DNA from: DTFZ01 sp964510055
GTDB lineage: Bacteria > Bacillota > Clostridia > Christensenellales > SZUA-584
Length of the DNA: 15,128 bases
Assembly: GCA_964510055.1 (NCBI GenBank)
Contig: CAZDZY010000076.1
Span: 1 to 15,128, forward strand
Direction: 5' to 3'
The translations under genes were made by a program, and so were the position numbers. The first letter of the stretch is position 1, and every line of letters starts with the position of its first letter. Positions 1 to 6,118 of this stretch are shown here, one piece after another. The notes below the pieces were generated by a model. The model searched no databases and had not been told where the DNA came from. It was given only the letters and a program-made list of their open reading frames with translations.

Positions 1-59
1 AACTTTTGATATGTCAATATAATTTTTTAAAAATTTATATATAAAGAGGAAGTTTTGTC

Positions 60-104
60 ATGGGAAAGAACGGGAAAGAGTGCGGGCCTTTTAAACCTAT
101 TTAG
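60..104 (+). CDS. possible 14-residue small ORF
   Basis: A short ATG-initiated frame ends at TAG and encodes a 14-residue peptide (MGKNGKECGPFKPI). It is preceded by a purine-rich AGAGGAAG at about 44-51 with a workable spacing, and by TATAAT at 18-23, which could be a -10 box; any -35 would lie off the window edge. It runs convergently into the lipoprotein gene. I do not recognise the peptide. It could be a chance frame or the 3' part of something outside the window. Confidence 0.2.
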   Translation: MGKNGKECGPFKPI

Positions 105-120
105 GGGTGTTGCCTAGTTT

Positions 121-882
121 TTAATAATTGTCTCTCTTAACGAACTCAAATAAATCTATTGTCTCTTCGTAACTCATATCTTTTTTTATAATATATTCGC
201 CTGGCTTTATTACTAAATTTTCTTCATACATATATACCATCAAATTTATACGTTCTTCCGGTTTAAGCCAAAAATATAATAATTGAGTAACTTCAAACCA
301 TTCCGCATGGTTTAGAACAATTATAGTTTTTTGGTTTTCCATCAATGGTGGGTGCTCAATTTTATTAAATTTAAATAGAGCCATAGCATCGCTATAATTT
401 GTATTTTGTTTTATTCTGTACTTGCCCGGTGATATTTCCATATTATTATCTCTCATATACTCAGTCACTTTAATATATGCGTTATTAGATAACCAAAATT
501 TAAATTTATCTCTAACCTTTTGCCAATCAAAAACTTCATTTTCATCAATGAGAAATGTATTCTGTTTAACAATTATAAATTCATCTGTTTTTTCAATTAG
601 AGCAAAATCAAATATTTGGTTAATCTCTTCAAAGCTAATATTTTTGTTCCATACGTATTTGCCTGGTTTAATTCTCAGATCATTATTCATTGTATAATCT
701 ACAAGCCTAACAAAAACATCTGAAGAAAAGCGGTTATCTAAATTATTTAATATTTCATGCCAATCATATACATCATTTTTATTGATTTTGATTGACTCTT
801 TCATATTTATCTCCTCATTACAACTATTTGTTGTTAAAACAATTAATACTATTAATAATAAAATTGTTATTTGTTTTATCAT
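121..882 (-). CDS. putative lipoprotein with three MltG-like (LysM-type) repeats
   Basis: A 253-residue exported protein of unknown function. I chose the ATG at 882, not the in-frame ATG at 897, because GAGAGG sits about 7 bases upstream of the inner ATG. Residues 1-20 form a signal peptide ending in TTNSC, an imperfect lipobox that would anchor Cys21. The rest holds three tandem units of about 55-57 residues (roughly 37-93, 116-172 and 193-247). Each has a Trp-containing start, a V..YM..NNL helix, the core IKPGKY (or ISPGKY, IKPGEY), then a charged turn with SYEE or similar and LF.F. This core resembles the LysM-like N-terminal module of the endolytic transglycosylase MltG/YceG, but no YceG catalytic domain follows. 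The gene is much more AT-rich than its neighbours, which suggests horizontal transfer. A cell-wall-associated role is inference only. Confidence 0.7.
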   Translation of the reverse strand: MIKQITILLLIVLIVLTTNSCNEEINMKESIKINKNDVYDWHEILNNLDNRFSSDVFVRLVDYTMNNDLRIKPGKYVWNKNISFEEINQIFDFALIEKTDEFIIVKQNTFLIDENEVFDWQKVRDKFKFWLSNNAYIKVTEYMRDNNMEISPGKYRIKQNTNYSDAMALFKFNKIEHPPLMENQKTIIVLNHAEWFEVTQLLYFWLKPEERINLMVYMYEENLVIKPGEYIIKKDMSYEETIDLFEFVKRDNY

Positions 883-900
883 TATCTTGCCTCTCATTAA

Positions 901-1048
901 ATCAATTAGTTATCATTCCTTTAGCATTAAGAGCTCTAATATCCTCACCTAAATCTCCAGGCGAATAACCTACTGCCTCGATAGATATTTATGGTATATC
1001 CATATTCGCCAAATCTCTCCAAATTCCTTGCAAATCCTGCAAAAATAG
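901..1048 (-). pseudogene. decayed 3' end of an unknown gene
   Basis: Reading leftwards from about 1048, one frame gives IFAGFARNLERFGEYGYTIN. Removing one base near 978-982 lets it continue in a neighbouring frame as AVGYSPGDLGEDIRALNAKG followed by MITN and a TGA stop at about 901-903. Both pieces look protein-like (balanced composition and a plausible C-terminus), so I read this as the frameshifted tail of a lost gene just upstream of the lipoprotein gene. The family is not recognised. The first part coincides with repeat X1, so part of the signal may come from the repeat and not from a gene. Confidence 0.3.
1018..1048. repeat. repeat X, copy 1
   Basis: This 31-base segment matches 2231-2261 with one mismatch (aaat versus atat near the middle). 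Both copies lie at the left edge of a cluster of further shared repeats and can be read in the same minus-strand frame as IFAG(F/Y)ARNLE. It may be a remnant of a duplicated coding segment or a mobile short repeat. Confidence 0.6.
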
Positions 1049-1056
1049 TAGTCTCC

Positions 1057-1137
1057 TGTCATCCTGAGCCTGCGAAGGATCCCATGTATGATAACCTCAA
1101 TGGGATCCATTCGTCGCTTCCGCTCCTCAGGATGACA
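1057..1137. repeat. repeat Y, copy 1 (81-bp imperfect palindrome)
   Basis: The element begins TGTCATCCTGAG and ends CTCAGGATGACA, giving perfect 12-base terminal inverted repeats. Inner arms contain GGATCCCA and TGGGATCC. A copy of exactly the same length lies at 2516-2596. The ends match the short TGTCATnCTGAG-type dispersed repeat seen in many bacterial genomes. No coding capacity is seen, and it probably folds as a hairpin in RNA or single-stranded DNA. Confidence 0.7.
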
Positions 1138-1151
1138 GCAAGAAAGTTAGT

Positions 1152-1252
1152 GAGGTGGCAAACTGTGTTCTCCCGCTTCAGGGAACGGTACCTGAATCCT
1201 TCTGAAAACAAAGAGCGCGGCTCCAAAGCGGGCGATCGATGATCGCCCCTTG
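1152..1252. repeat. repeat Z, copy 1 (about 101 bp)
   Basis: From about 1167 to 1250 this segment is nearly identical to 2338-2421. The right end holds the hairpin GGGCGATCGATGATCGCCCC. The left hairpin, intact in copy 2, has lost its left arm here (gaggtggcaaactg in place of gtaggggagaact). Weaker similarity to the sequence after copy 2 continues rightwards to about 1310, so the duplicated unit is larger than the core. Confidence 0.65.
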
Positions 1253-1374
1253 GTTAATTGAAGGTGTGGTGCATGATAAGTGCTTGTTTGTATGCCTTGT
1301 TTTTTCGCCGAAGCGCGGCGCTTCTCAGGGTTACAACGGGAAATAGAAACCCCCGCATTCAGTCCATATCCTGC

Positions 1375-1402
1375 AAAACAAAAAAGCCCCCGTTGCGGGG
1401 GC
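1375..1402 (-). terminator. intrinsic terminator of the two-TM protein gene
   Basis: On the minus strand a 7-bp GC stem (GCCCCCG, loop caa, CGGGGGC) is followed directly by TTTTTTGTTTT. It lies 14 bases beyond the stop codon of the gene at 1416-2183, so it is a textbook rho-independent terminator for that gene. Confidence 0.9.
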
Positions 1403-1415
1403 GCCGGAAATAGTA

Positions 1416-2183
1416 TTACATCTGTTGGCTGTTATCGAAATCTTCCTGCCGCGGAAATCTTTCTTTGGGCACGTTTTTCCTTCTGCGGCTCAAAAAAACG
1501 GCCAGTAAACAGAAGACGCTCGGTACGACAGGGTATAATATATCGGCGAAATTAACGCCCGCGCTGCTCACCCTGTATATACTGTAAGTCAATATTTTTG
1601 AAAGTATAACGTCTTTATCTCGGGTACCCAAAAGATTATTCTTTGCGCAATATTCCACAAACGAATCCCCGCCGCGGTAATCGTGCGCAGTCGCCCAGTT
1701 TTCAAGTACTATCTTCTGATCTTTGTGGAGGTTTATCATCCGCCCGTGCTTAAGCTCTAAGGGCGTTGCCCTTCTCCCCTCTTCCGTATCTTTAACTATA
1801 AAGTCCAGGCTGGCTATGTCTTTACCCGTGCGCGCTTCATATGAAACAAAACATTCTATAAAATCGCCGCCCTTCGAGTATATCGGAACGAGATAAAGGT
1901 AATTGTCTGAAATAGGGTTTGACCGGCGGCCGTATTTGCTTACCGTATATTCTTCCGCGTACGGCCCTGAGGCGGCGTCTATAGCGCCGGTAACAAACAG
2001 CCCGTATTTCATCTCGCTTTGCGAAAGAGTATTAAGATTCGGTTCCCCGTTGACGGCAAGATTGATCTGGTCGATTATCCAGTTAACAAGAATAACGGCT
2101 GCGATGAAGGCGCAAAACATGAGGACCCCGGTAAAAAAAGTTTCGGCGCGTATGTTGGCGCCGGATGTACGTCTGTTCGTCAT
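1416..2183 (-). CDS. hypothetical membrane protein with two TM segments and a large outer domain
   Basis: A 255-residue protein that I do not assign to a named family. Residues about 17-37 form one membrane span and 212-231 a second. The roughly 170 residues between them are polar, with several short strand-like stretches, and should lie outside the membrane. The C-terminal tail begins SRRRK, a positive-inside signal that fits an N-in, C-in topology. The ATG at 2183 is preceded by GGAG at 2192-2195 with good spacing. The gene has its own terminator and no close co-directional partner, so it is probably monocistronic. Both flanks carry copies of repeats X, Y and Z, an arrangement that hints at local duplication or mobility. 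Function unknown. Confidence 0.7.
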   Translation of the reverse strand: MTNRRTSGANIRAETFFTGVLMFCAFIAAVILVNWIIDQINLAVNGEPNLNTLSQSEMKYGLFVTGAIDAASGPYAEEYTVSKYGRRSNPISDNYLYLVPIYSKGGDFIECFVSYEARTGKDIASLDFIVKDTEEGRRATPLELKHGRMINLHKDQKIVLENWATAHDYRGGDSFVEYCAKNNLLGTRDKDVILSKILTYSIYRVSSAGVNFADILYPVVPSVFCLLAVFLSRRRKNVPKERFPRQEDFDNSQQM

Positions 2184-2230
2184 TTTTATTGCTCCATTTA
2201 TATTACTCGTTTATATATTCGCTGAATTCC

Positions 2231-2261
2231 TCCAAATTCCTTGCATATCCTGCAAAAATAG
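2231..2261. repeat. repeat X, copy 2
   Basis: Second copy of the 31-base repeat, one mismatch from copy 1 at 1018-1048. It lies about 48 bases upstream of the start codon of the two-TM protein gene. On the minus strand it reads IFAGYARNLEEFSEYINE and then a stop, which ends just before that gene's ribosome binding site. Confidence 0.6.
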
Positions 2262-2322
2262 CCTGCCCTTGGGGGAAGGCGGCGCAGAATTCGTCTCTAT
2301 TATGTTAAACTGGTTACCAAAC

Positions 2323-2423
2323 GTAGGGGAGAACTTTGTTCTCCCGCTTCAGGGAACGGTATCTGAATCCTTCTGAAAACAAAGAGAGCGGCTCCAAAGC
2401 GGGCGATCGAAGATCGCCCCTAC
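2323..2423. repeat. repeat Z, copy 2 (101 bp, hairpin at each end)
   Basis: The outermost bases are GTAGGGG at 2323-2329 and CCCCTAC at 2417-2423, a 7-base terminal inverted repeat. The left end folds as GGGGAGAAC-ttt-GTTCTCCC, the right end as GGGCGATC-gaa-GATCGCCC. The internal part is almost the same as in copy 1. No coding frame is evident. The architecture suggests a small mobile repeat of the REP or mini-MITE kind. Confidence 0.65.
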
Positions 2424-2515
2424 GGTTATAAGAAAGTGTGTCGTATGATACGTGTCTTTTGTTACGTCTTGTTTTCCTTTGGAGGCGGCGCAACGCGCCG
2501 GAAGGATGAACCCCC

Positions 2516-2596
2516 TGTCATTCTGAGCTTGCGAAGAATCCCATTTAGGATAACCTACAGGGGATCCATTCGTCGCTTCCGCTCCTCAGGATGACA
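2516..2596. repeat. repeat Y, copy 2 (81-bp imperfect palindrome)
   Basis: Same length as copy 1 at 1057-1137 and with the same right arm ending CTCAGGATGACA. The left arm starts TGTCATTCTGAG and differs at two sites (C to T, and AGAATC for AGGATC). It ends about 28 bases before the -35 box of the mntP promoter. Confidence 0.7.
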
Positions 2597-2624
2597 GCAG
2601 GATAGGATGTCTGTCCTTGCCGCA

Positions 2625-2653
2625 TTGACAAAACGTCCGTCCGTTATTATAAT
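2625..2653 (+). promoter_or_regulatory. perfect consensus sigma-A promoter for the mntP leader
   Basis: TTGACA at 2625-2630 and TATAAT at 2648-2653 are separated by exactly 17 bases. Transcription should start near 2660, a few bases before the conserved riboswitch core. This agrees with strong transcription that is controlled afterwards by the riboswitch. Confidence 0.9.
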
Positions 2654-2660
2654 AAAACGA

Positions 2661-2790
2661 TTCATGGGGGAGTAGTTGGCGCTTTTAAGCGTTGCAAGTC
2701 AACATGCTGGCCGCAAGGCCTGGCTTGCATTAAATAACAAGACTCATGTACGGCTGTGCTGTACCTGAGTTTGTATCAAGGCCTTACGGT
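2661..2790 (+). promoter_or_regulatory. yybP-ykoY manganese riboswitch
   Basis: The segment carries the conserved loop GGGGAGTAG at 2667-2675, a short P2 hairpin (CGCTT/AAGCG), then the GTCAACATGC-type block and a GC-rich hairpin (GGCCGCAAGGCC), and closes with CAAGGCCTTACGG, which can pair back to the 5' strand as P1. This is the known order for the yybP-ykoY family, a Mn2+ sensor that usually turns expression on when Mn2+ is high. It sits between a perfect promoter and a terminator and precedes a manganese exporter, which is the expected target. Exact 3' boundary is approximate. Confidence 0.88.
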
Positions 2791-2816
2791 CAGACGCAGC
2801 AACAGCGCCTGACTTT
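2789..2816 (+). terminator. riboswitch-controlled intrinsic terminator
   Basis: GTCAGACGC at 2789-2797 pairs with GCGCCTGAC with one A-C mismatch around a 7-base loop, then TTTTT follows. Its 5' arm begins at the end of the predicted P1 strand (cggt), so aptamer folding and terminator folding could compete. That fits Mn2+-dependent antitermination, the usual mechanism for this riboswitch class in Firmicutes. Confidence 0.75.
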
Positions 2817-2827
2817 TTATATGCGCC

Positions 2828-2994
2828 CTAAGGAAACGCTGATTTAATGAGGACGATAAGATTTGCGAGGGAATTTAGCGTCTGCCAAGAAGCAAAAGCG
2901 AAGGAATAGCAGCGCTATTTCGGAGTTTTGGCGACGCAGGCAGGCGACAAATTAACCGCAAAGATATTGAACGAATAAATCAGCGTTTCCCTAA
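2828..2994. mobile_element. MITE-like palindromic element, 167 bp
   Basis: The ends are near-perfect terminal inverted repeats: GGAAACGCTGATTTA at the left (2832-2846) and TAAATCAGCGTTTCC at the right (2976-2990), with TAA/CTA-type flanks. The arms keep pairing inwards: GATTTGCG near 2859 with CGCAAAGAT near 2957, GCGTC-GCCAA near 2878 with TTGGCGACGC near 2928, and a central AATAGC-agc-GCTATT. No ORF is present. It is thus one long imperfect hairpin, typical of a non-autonomous element moved by a transposase encoded elsewhere. It lies between the riboswitch terminator and mntP. Confidence 0.7.
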
Positions 2995-3033
2995 AAGGCC
3001 ATAATACTATTAAGACGATTGGGAGAGAAAACC

Positions 3034-3600
3034 ATGGGACTATTCGAATTGCTGCTTATATCCGCCGGCCTGTCGATGGACGCTTTCGCGGCGTCGCTGT
3101 GCAACGGCCTTGGCATGAGCAGGCTGAGCCTTAAAAACTCCCTTATAATTGCGCTGTTTTTCGGAGGGTCTCAGGCAATAATGCCGGTCATCGGCTGGCT
3201 GCTCGGCAAACAGTTCGAGAACTATATTACGAGCGTCGACCACTGGATCGCCTTCGGGCTGCTGGTGTTCATAGGCGGCAAAATGCTGTTTGAGACATTC
3301 AAGAAAGATGAAAGCCCGGATAAGTGCGAAACTGCTTTGGATCTAAAGCGGCTGTCCCTGATGGCGGTGGCAACGAGCATAGACGCGCTTGCCGTCGGCG
3401 TTACGTTCGCTTTCCTTAAGGTCTCCATAGTCCCGTCCGTTCTGACTATAGGCCTCGTCACGTTTGCGTTTACGCTTATAGGCGTTTTGATAGGGCACAA
3501 GTTCGGGGCAAGGTTCAAAACAAAAGCCGAGGCAGCGGGAGGAATCGTGCTTATACTGATCGGTGCAAAAATACTGCTCGACCACCTGGGCATTTTATAA
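3034..3600 (+). CDS. mntP: manganese efflux pump MntP
   Basis: A 188-residue integral membrane protein, the normal length for the MntP (DUF204) family, which exports Mn2+ across the cytoplasmic membrane. About six hydrophobic spans are visible. The two hallmark acidic motifs are present: SMDAFA (Asp16) in the first helix and SIDALAVG (Asp117) in the fourth, the two halves being related by internal duplication. I use the ATG at 3034 and not the in-frame TTG at 3019, because GGGAG at 3021-3025 is spaced correctly for the ATG. Upstream lie the consensus promoter, yybP-ykoY riboswitch and terminator, so expression is probably raised by Mn2+. The only oddity is a 167-bp palindromic element inserted in the leader. 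Identification is confident. Confidence 0.93.
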   Translation: MGLFELLLISAGLSMDAFAASLCNGLGMSRLSLKNSLIIALFFGGSQAIMPVIGWLLGKQFENYITSVDHWIAFGLLVFIGGKMLFETFKKDESPDKCETALDLKRLSLMAVATSIDALAVGVTFAFLKVSIVPSVLTIGLVTFAFTLIGVLIGHKFGARFKTKAEAAGGIVLILIGAKILLDHLGIL

Positions 3601-3609
3601 GAAGGTAAA

Positions 3610-4128
3610 TTAAATATATCTCCTCACACTTTTCATATACTCCCTGTACTCGTCCCCGAAATTCCCTATGCACCATCTCTCTTCCGCGAGTATTATAAAA
3701 TGCGCCGAGACCTGAAATATGATAATTATTGCGAGCAGTATCAGCGACTGCGCCATAGCCGCGATACCGATGAAGTATATGAAGTACGCAACGTACATCG
3801 GGTTGCGGGATATCCTGTATAACCCTTTCGTGTTAATCCCGCTCGAATTGGGCCTCGCGTAATCAATAACGGATATCGCATACAAAAGCGTCCCGGTTAT
3901 ATAAACGCCCAGCCCCGCGTAAAACCAAGCTGAGCCGGCTTTTATCGTAAGGAAGAACAAGTAAACTATGCTTCCCAGTTCCGTCAGCTGATATAAATAA
4001 TATGCCGCTTTCTCTTTACCGGCCATCGGCGCGAAGTGCGCCGCGCGCCGCAAGGCTTCGCGGCTTATAATGGCCATGAGCCCGTACCGTATCAGTAATA
4101 ACGGTATAATTGTAAATCCCGCGTTCAT
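3610..4128 (-). CDS. isoprenylcysteine carboxyl methyltransferase (ICMT)-like membrane protein
   Basis: A 172-residue membrane protein with about four or five hydrophobic spans. The C-terminal half carries the signature of the ICMT/PEMT-like methyltransferase superfamily: GLYRISRNPMY (RNPMY at 108-112), an acidic AEERWC (E149, E150, C153), FGDEYREYM and a terminal VRRYI. In this superfamily these residues bind S-adenosylmethionine at the membrane face. The bacterial substrate is generally unknown, and prenylated proteins are not expected here, so the real methyl acceptor could be a lipid or small molecule. I start at 4128, where AAGGA lies 6 bases upstream; the longer frame from 4158 has no visible ribosome binding site. 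It is convergent with mntP and divergent from the flavodoxin remnant. Confidence 0.8.
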   Translation of the reverse strand: MNAGFTIIPLLLIRYGLMAIISREALRRAAHFAPMAGKEKAAYYLYQLTELGSIVYLFFLTIKAGSAWFYAGLGVYITGTLLYAISVIDYARPNSSGINTKGLYRISRNPMYVAYFIYFIGIAAMAQSLILLAIIIIFQVSAHFIILAEERWCIGNFGDEYREYMKSVRRYI

Positions 4129-4213
4129 GCATTGTCCTTCCACTGTAACTAAAGGCATATATATGGTACAATAAACTATAATTACCGTTTCATTCTATCA
4201 TAGGAGGGAAGAT

Positions 4214-4562
4214 ATGAAAACCGCTGTAACTTATTACTCGAAGACCGGGCATACAAGAAGCGTAGCAGAAGCCATTGCTGTTCATAGGAGGCTCAATATA
4301 CGGGGGCGCGCTCGATCCGTCGCTCGTTTCCTTTATAGGCGGCCTTGACGCAAAAAAGATAAAGCGCGCCGCCCTGTTCAGCACATACATAAAAGAACCG
4401 AAGGCCCTGGGGCTGATGAAAGATATGCTTTCCAGGCAGGGCATAGCTGTTAAAGACGAGTTTTCCTGCAAAGGGCAGTTCCTGTTCATGAACAGAAAGC
4501 ATCCTGATTCCGTTGACCTCGAAGAAGCTAAAAAATTTGCGGTTTCGGTGATCGGTAAATAA
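4214..4562 (+). pseudogene. flavodoxin broken by an internal out-of-frame deletion
   Basis: The start is strong: AGGAGG at 4202-4207 and ATG at 4214, with TATAAT at 4177-4182 as a possible -10. The first 22 codons read MKTAVTYYSKTGHTRSVAEA plus IA, a clear flavodoxin N-terminus with the FMN phosphate loop (SKTGHT). After about 4277 the remaining similarity moves to another frame, LFIGGSIYGGALDPSL and onwards to IGK at 4562, a normal flavodoxin C-terminal half. About 30-40 residues between strand 1 and the GGSIYGG loop are missing. The original frame then hits TGA about 20 codons later. So one deletion removed part of the fold and shifted the frame. The short repeat ttgctg/ttcata at the joint may have helped. 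A sequencing or assembly error cannot be excluded. Confidence 0.75.
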
Positions 4563-4578
4563 ACTCTTGTAACATTGC

Positions 4579-4603
4579 AGGGGAGGGGCTTTGCCCCTCC
4601 CGC
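4579..4603. repeat. solo hairpin (AGGGG...CCCGC type)
   Basis: A perfect 9-bp stem (GGGAGGGGC, loop ttt, GCCCCTCCC) lies between the flavodoxin remnant and the convergent methyltransferase gene. No T-tract follows on either strand, so it is not a classical terminator, though it may still stop transcription or protect 3' ends. Its flanks (caggg and ccgc) resemble those of the hairpins at 2323 and 9729. Confidence 0.6.
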
Positions 4604-4614
4604 ATAATGCGGCC

Positions 4615-5448
4615 TTACTTTACCGCTATCCTCATCCTGTAACAGAAGTCAATATCGAGATCTCCTTCTCCCAGCGCTTTACGTACAGTTTCTTTAAAAG
4701 CCTCGATCTGCCTGTTTATTAGCCCTGCGTTGAATCTGAGCACGCTTTGCAGCCCCCCCTGGCTCATCGCAAGGCCTATATACCTCTCCGCGGTGCATGT
4801 TTCCCTGTTTGAAAACACAATCTCCCTCGCGAACCTGAACCAACCGCTGTTTTTAATATTGTTCAAATGCTCGTTCTTATCCCAGTATTTAAAGCTGCTT
4901 TTAAGTTCCGGCCATGCCGCTTCCGCCGCTTTTACGGCCTGCATCAGTTCAAAGAACGCTTTTTCAGCCTCCCAACCGCAAACCGGCGGCCAGTCGCAGT
5001 CAACAGTTGCGAATACTCCGCCGGGTTTGAGTATCCTGTTTACCTCTGCTAGCGTCGATACCGGCTCCATCCAGTGGAACGACTGCGAGCATAGGGCGGC
5101 GTCGGCAAATAAGCCGGGCAGCCCCGTTTCGTGCGAATAAGCGTTTTTAAACGTTATGCCGTCCGTTTGTTTCTTTCCGCCCCAAAAAGTCTCACGGCTT
5201 TTTGGGGACCCCTTTTTCACCGCCTCGGCGAGCATATCGCCGCTCGGCTCTATGCCTATCGCCTCTTTGCAGCGGCCTGTCCAGGCAACTGTCGAAAGCC
5301 CCGTGCCGCACCCTAAGTCCACCACGCGTTCAGGCTCACGGCCTAAATACTTTATGATGGCCTCTATGGGATAAAACGGCATCTTAGGCCTCGCTTCGTC
5401 ATAGACCTGTGCGAATCCCTTGAACCTTATGGCGTTATCGTGTTCCAT
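4615..5448 (-). CDS. class I SAM-dependent methyltransferase
   Basis: A 277-residue Rossmann-fold methyltransferase of the Methyltransf_11 type. Motif I is VVDLGCGTG (42-50), followed by the acidic end of strand 2 (GIEPS, 65-69). Strand 4 is near DAALCSQSFHWM (116-127), and the post-motif loop is LKPGGVFA (140-147). Members of this group methylate small molecules or lipids, and the substrate cannot be told from sequence. The SFHWM motif is common in a broad YcgJ-like or Tam-like family. I start at ATG 5448, where GGAGG is 5 bases upstream, and not at 5460. The gene follows the AlkD gene by about 14 bases and shares its direction, so the two are probably cotranscribed. The specific link between their functions is unclear. 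Confidence 0.85.
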   Translation of the reverse strand: MEHDNAIRFKGFAQVYDEARPKMPFYPIEAIIKYLGREPERVVDLGCGTGLSTVAWTGRCKEAIGIEPSGDMLAEAVKKGSPKSRETFWGGKKQTDGITFKNAYSHETGLPGLFADAALCSQSFHWMEPVSTLAEVNRILKPGGVFATVDCDWPPVCGWEAEKAFFELMQAVKAAEAAWPELKSSFKYWDKNEHLNNIKNSGWFRFAREIVFSNRETCTAERYIGLAMSQGGLQSVLRFNAGLINRQIEAFKETVRKALGEGDLDIDFCYRMRIAVK

Positions 5449-5462
5449 ATACTCCTCCATAC

Positions 5463-6101
5463 CTAAATATACTTGCTTGCTTCCCTTACGCTCAGAGGCG
5501 CGAGTTCATGCGATGCAATGAATGCGCGCACCCATTTCGGATCGGTCTTCGAATATTCCCTCAGAGCCCAGCCAATCGCCTTGTTAATGAAGAACTCCTT
5601 TGAGCCTAAGTTCTTCTCTATAGCCCCGGCGAGCAGCGCGGTATCCGTTTTTTCTTTAAGGTGCAGCTGGAATATTATCGACATGCGCCGGAGCCACATA
5701 TTACCGCTTGTCATCCATACGTTAATCGTTTCCGCTATCTGCGGGTACTTCAGAAACATACAGCCTATAGGGATGTTGAACATATCGACGGTATCCCACC
5801 ACGAATTGCGCGTAATGAGCGACTCGATGCGCTTCAAGTCGTCCGGCGCGAATTTATCTTTCATCTGCAGTATATAGTCTACGGCCAGGTAATGGAATTC
5901 CCTCTCGGGCCTCGCATAACAGTTAAGAACGAAATCCCAATCCACAGGCTCCCTTTTCTTCTGCTTTAAAAAATCCTTCGTGAGCGCTTCCCTCTCCGGC
6001 TTTTGTATGCCGAGGAAGGCAAACTGGTCTTTGAGGTATGCGGACATCCCCTTAGCTTTTCCCGGGTCCGCCGCCGCCTCCAGAGTCATAAATATATCCA
6101 T
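5463..6101 (-). CDS. AlkD-like DNA alkylation repair glycosylase
   Basis: A 212-residue all-helical HEAT-repeat-like protein of the AlkC/AlkD DNA-glycosylase superfamily, close in length to characterised AlkD (about 230). These enzymes remove positively charged alkylated bases such as N3-methyladenine and N7-methylguanine, in the cytoplasm. Conserved features visible here: SWWDTVD (W101, W102, D103, D106), LRRMSIIFQL (R138, R139) and the C-terminal FINKAIGWALREYSK (W178). In AlkD the matching Trp, Asp and Arg residues line the lesion-binding cleft and the catalytic Asp is in the WDxxD motif, so the protein looks intact. AAGGA lies about 10 bases before the ATG. It is the middle gene of a three-gene minus-strand group. 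Confidence 0.9.
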   Translation of the reverse strand: MDIFMTLEAAADPGKAKGMSAYLKDQFAFLGIQKPEREALTKDFLKQKKREPVDWDFVLNCYARPEREFHYLAVDYILQMKDKFAPDDLKRIESLITRNSWWDTVDMFNIPIGCMFLKYPQIAETINVWMTSGNMWLRRMSIIFQLHLKEKTDTALLAGAIEKNLGSKEFFINKAIGWALREYSKTDPKWVRAFIASHELAPLSVREASKYI

Positions 6102-6118
6102 ATCCGCTTATCCTTCGT

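Noticed and set aside
1903..2376. 157-residue plus-strand frame across the two-TM protein gene
   Set aside because: The opposite strand has a good ribosome binding site, terminator and membrane-protein pattern; this frame runs into repeats X and Z and has none of these.
1057..2596. Possible CRISPR array
   Set aside because: The repeats are few, differ in type, are palindromic elements of 31-101 bases and are not evenly spaced; no cas gene is present.
4214..4562. Programmed frameshift in flavodoxin
   Set aside because: About 30-40 residues of the fold are missing as well, so a simple slip would not restore a full protein.
4579..4603. Intrinsic terminator
   Set aside because: The stem is strong but no T-tract follows on either strand; kept as a hairpin repeat.
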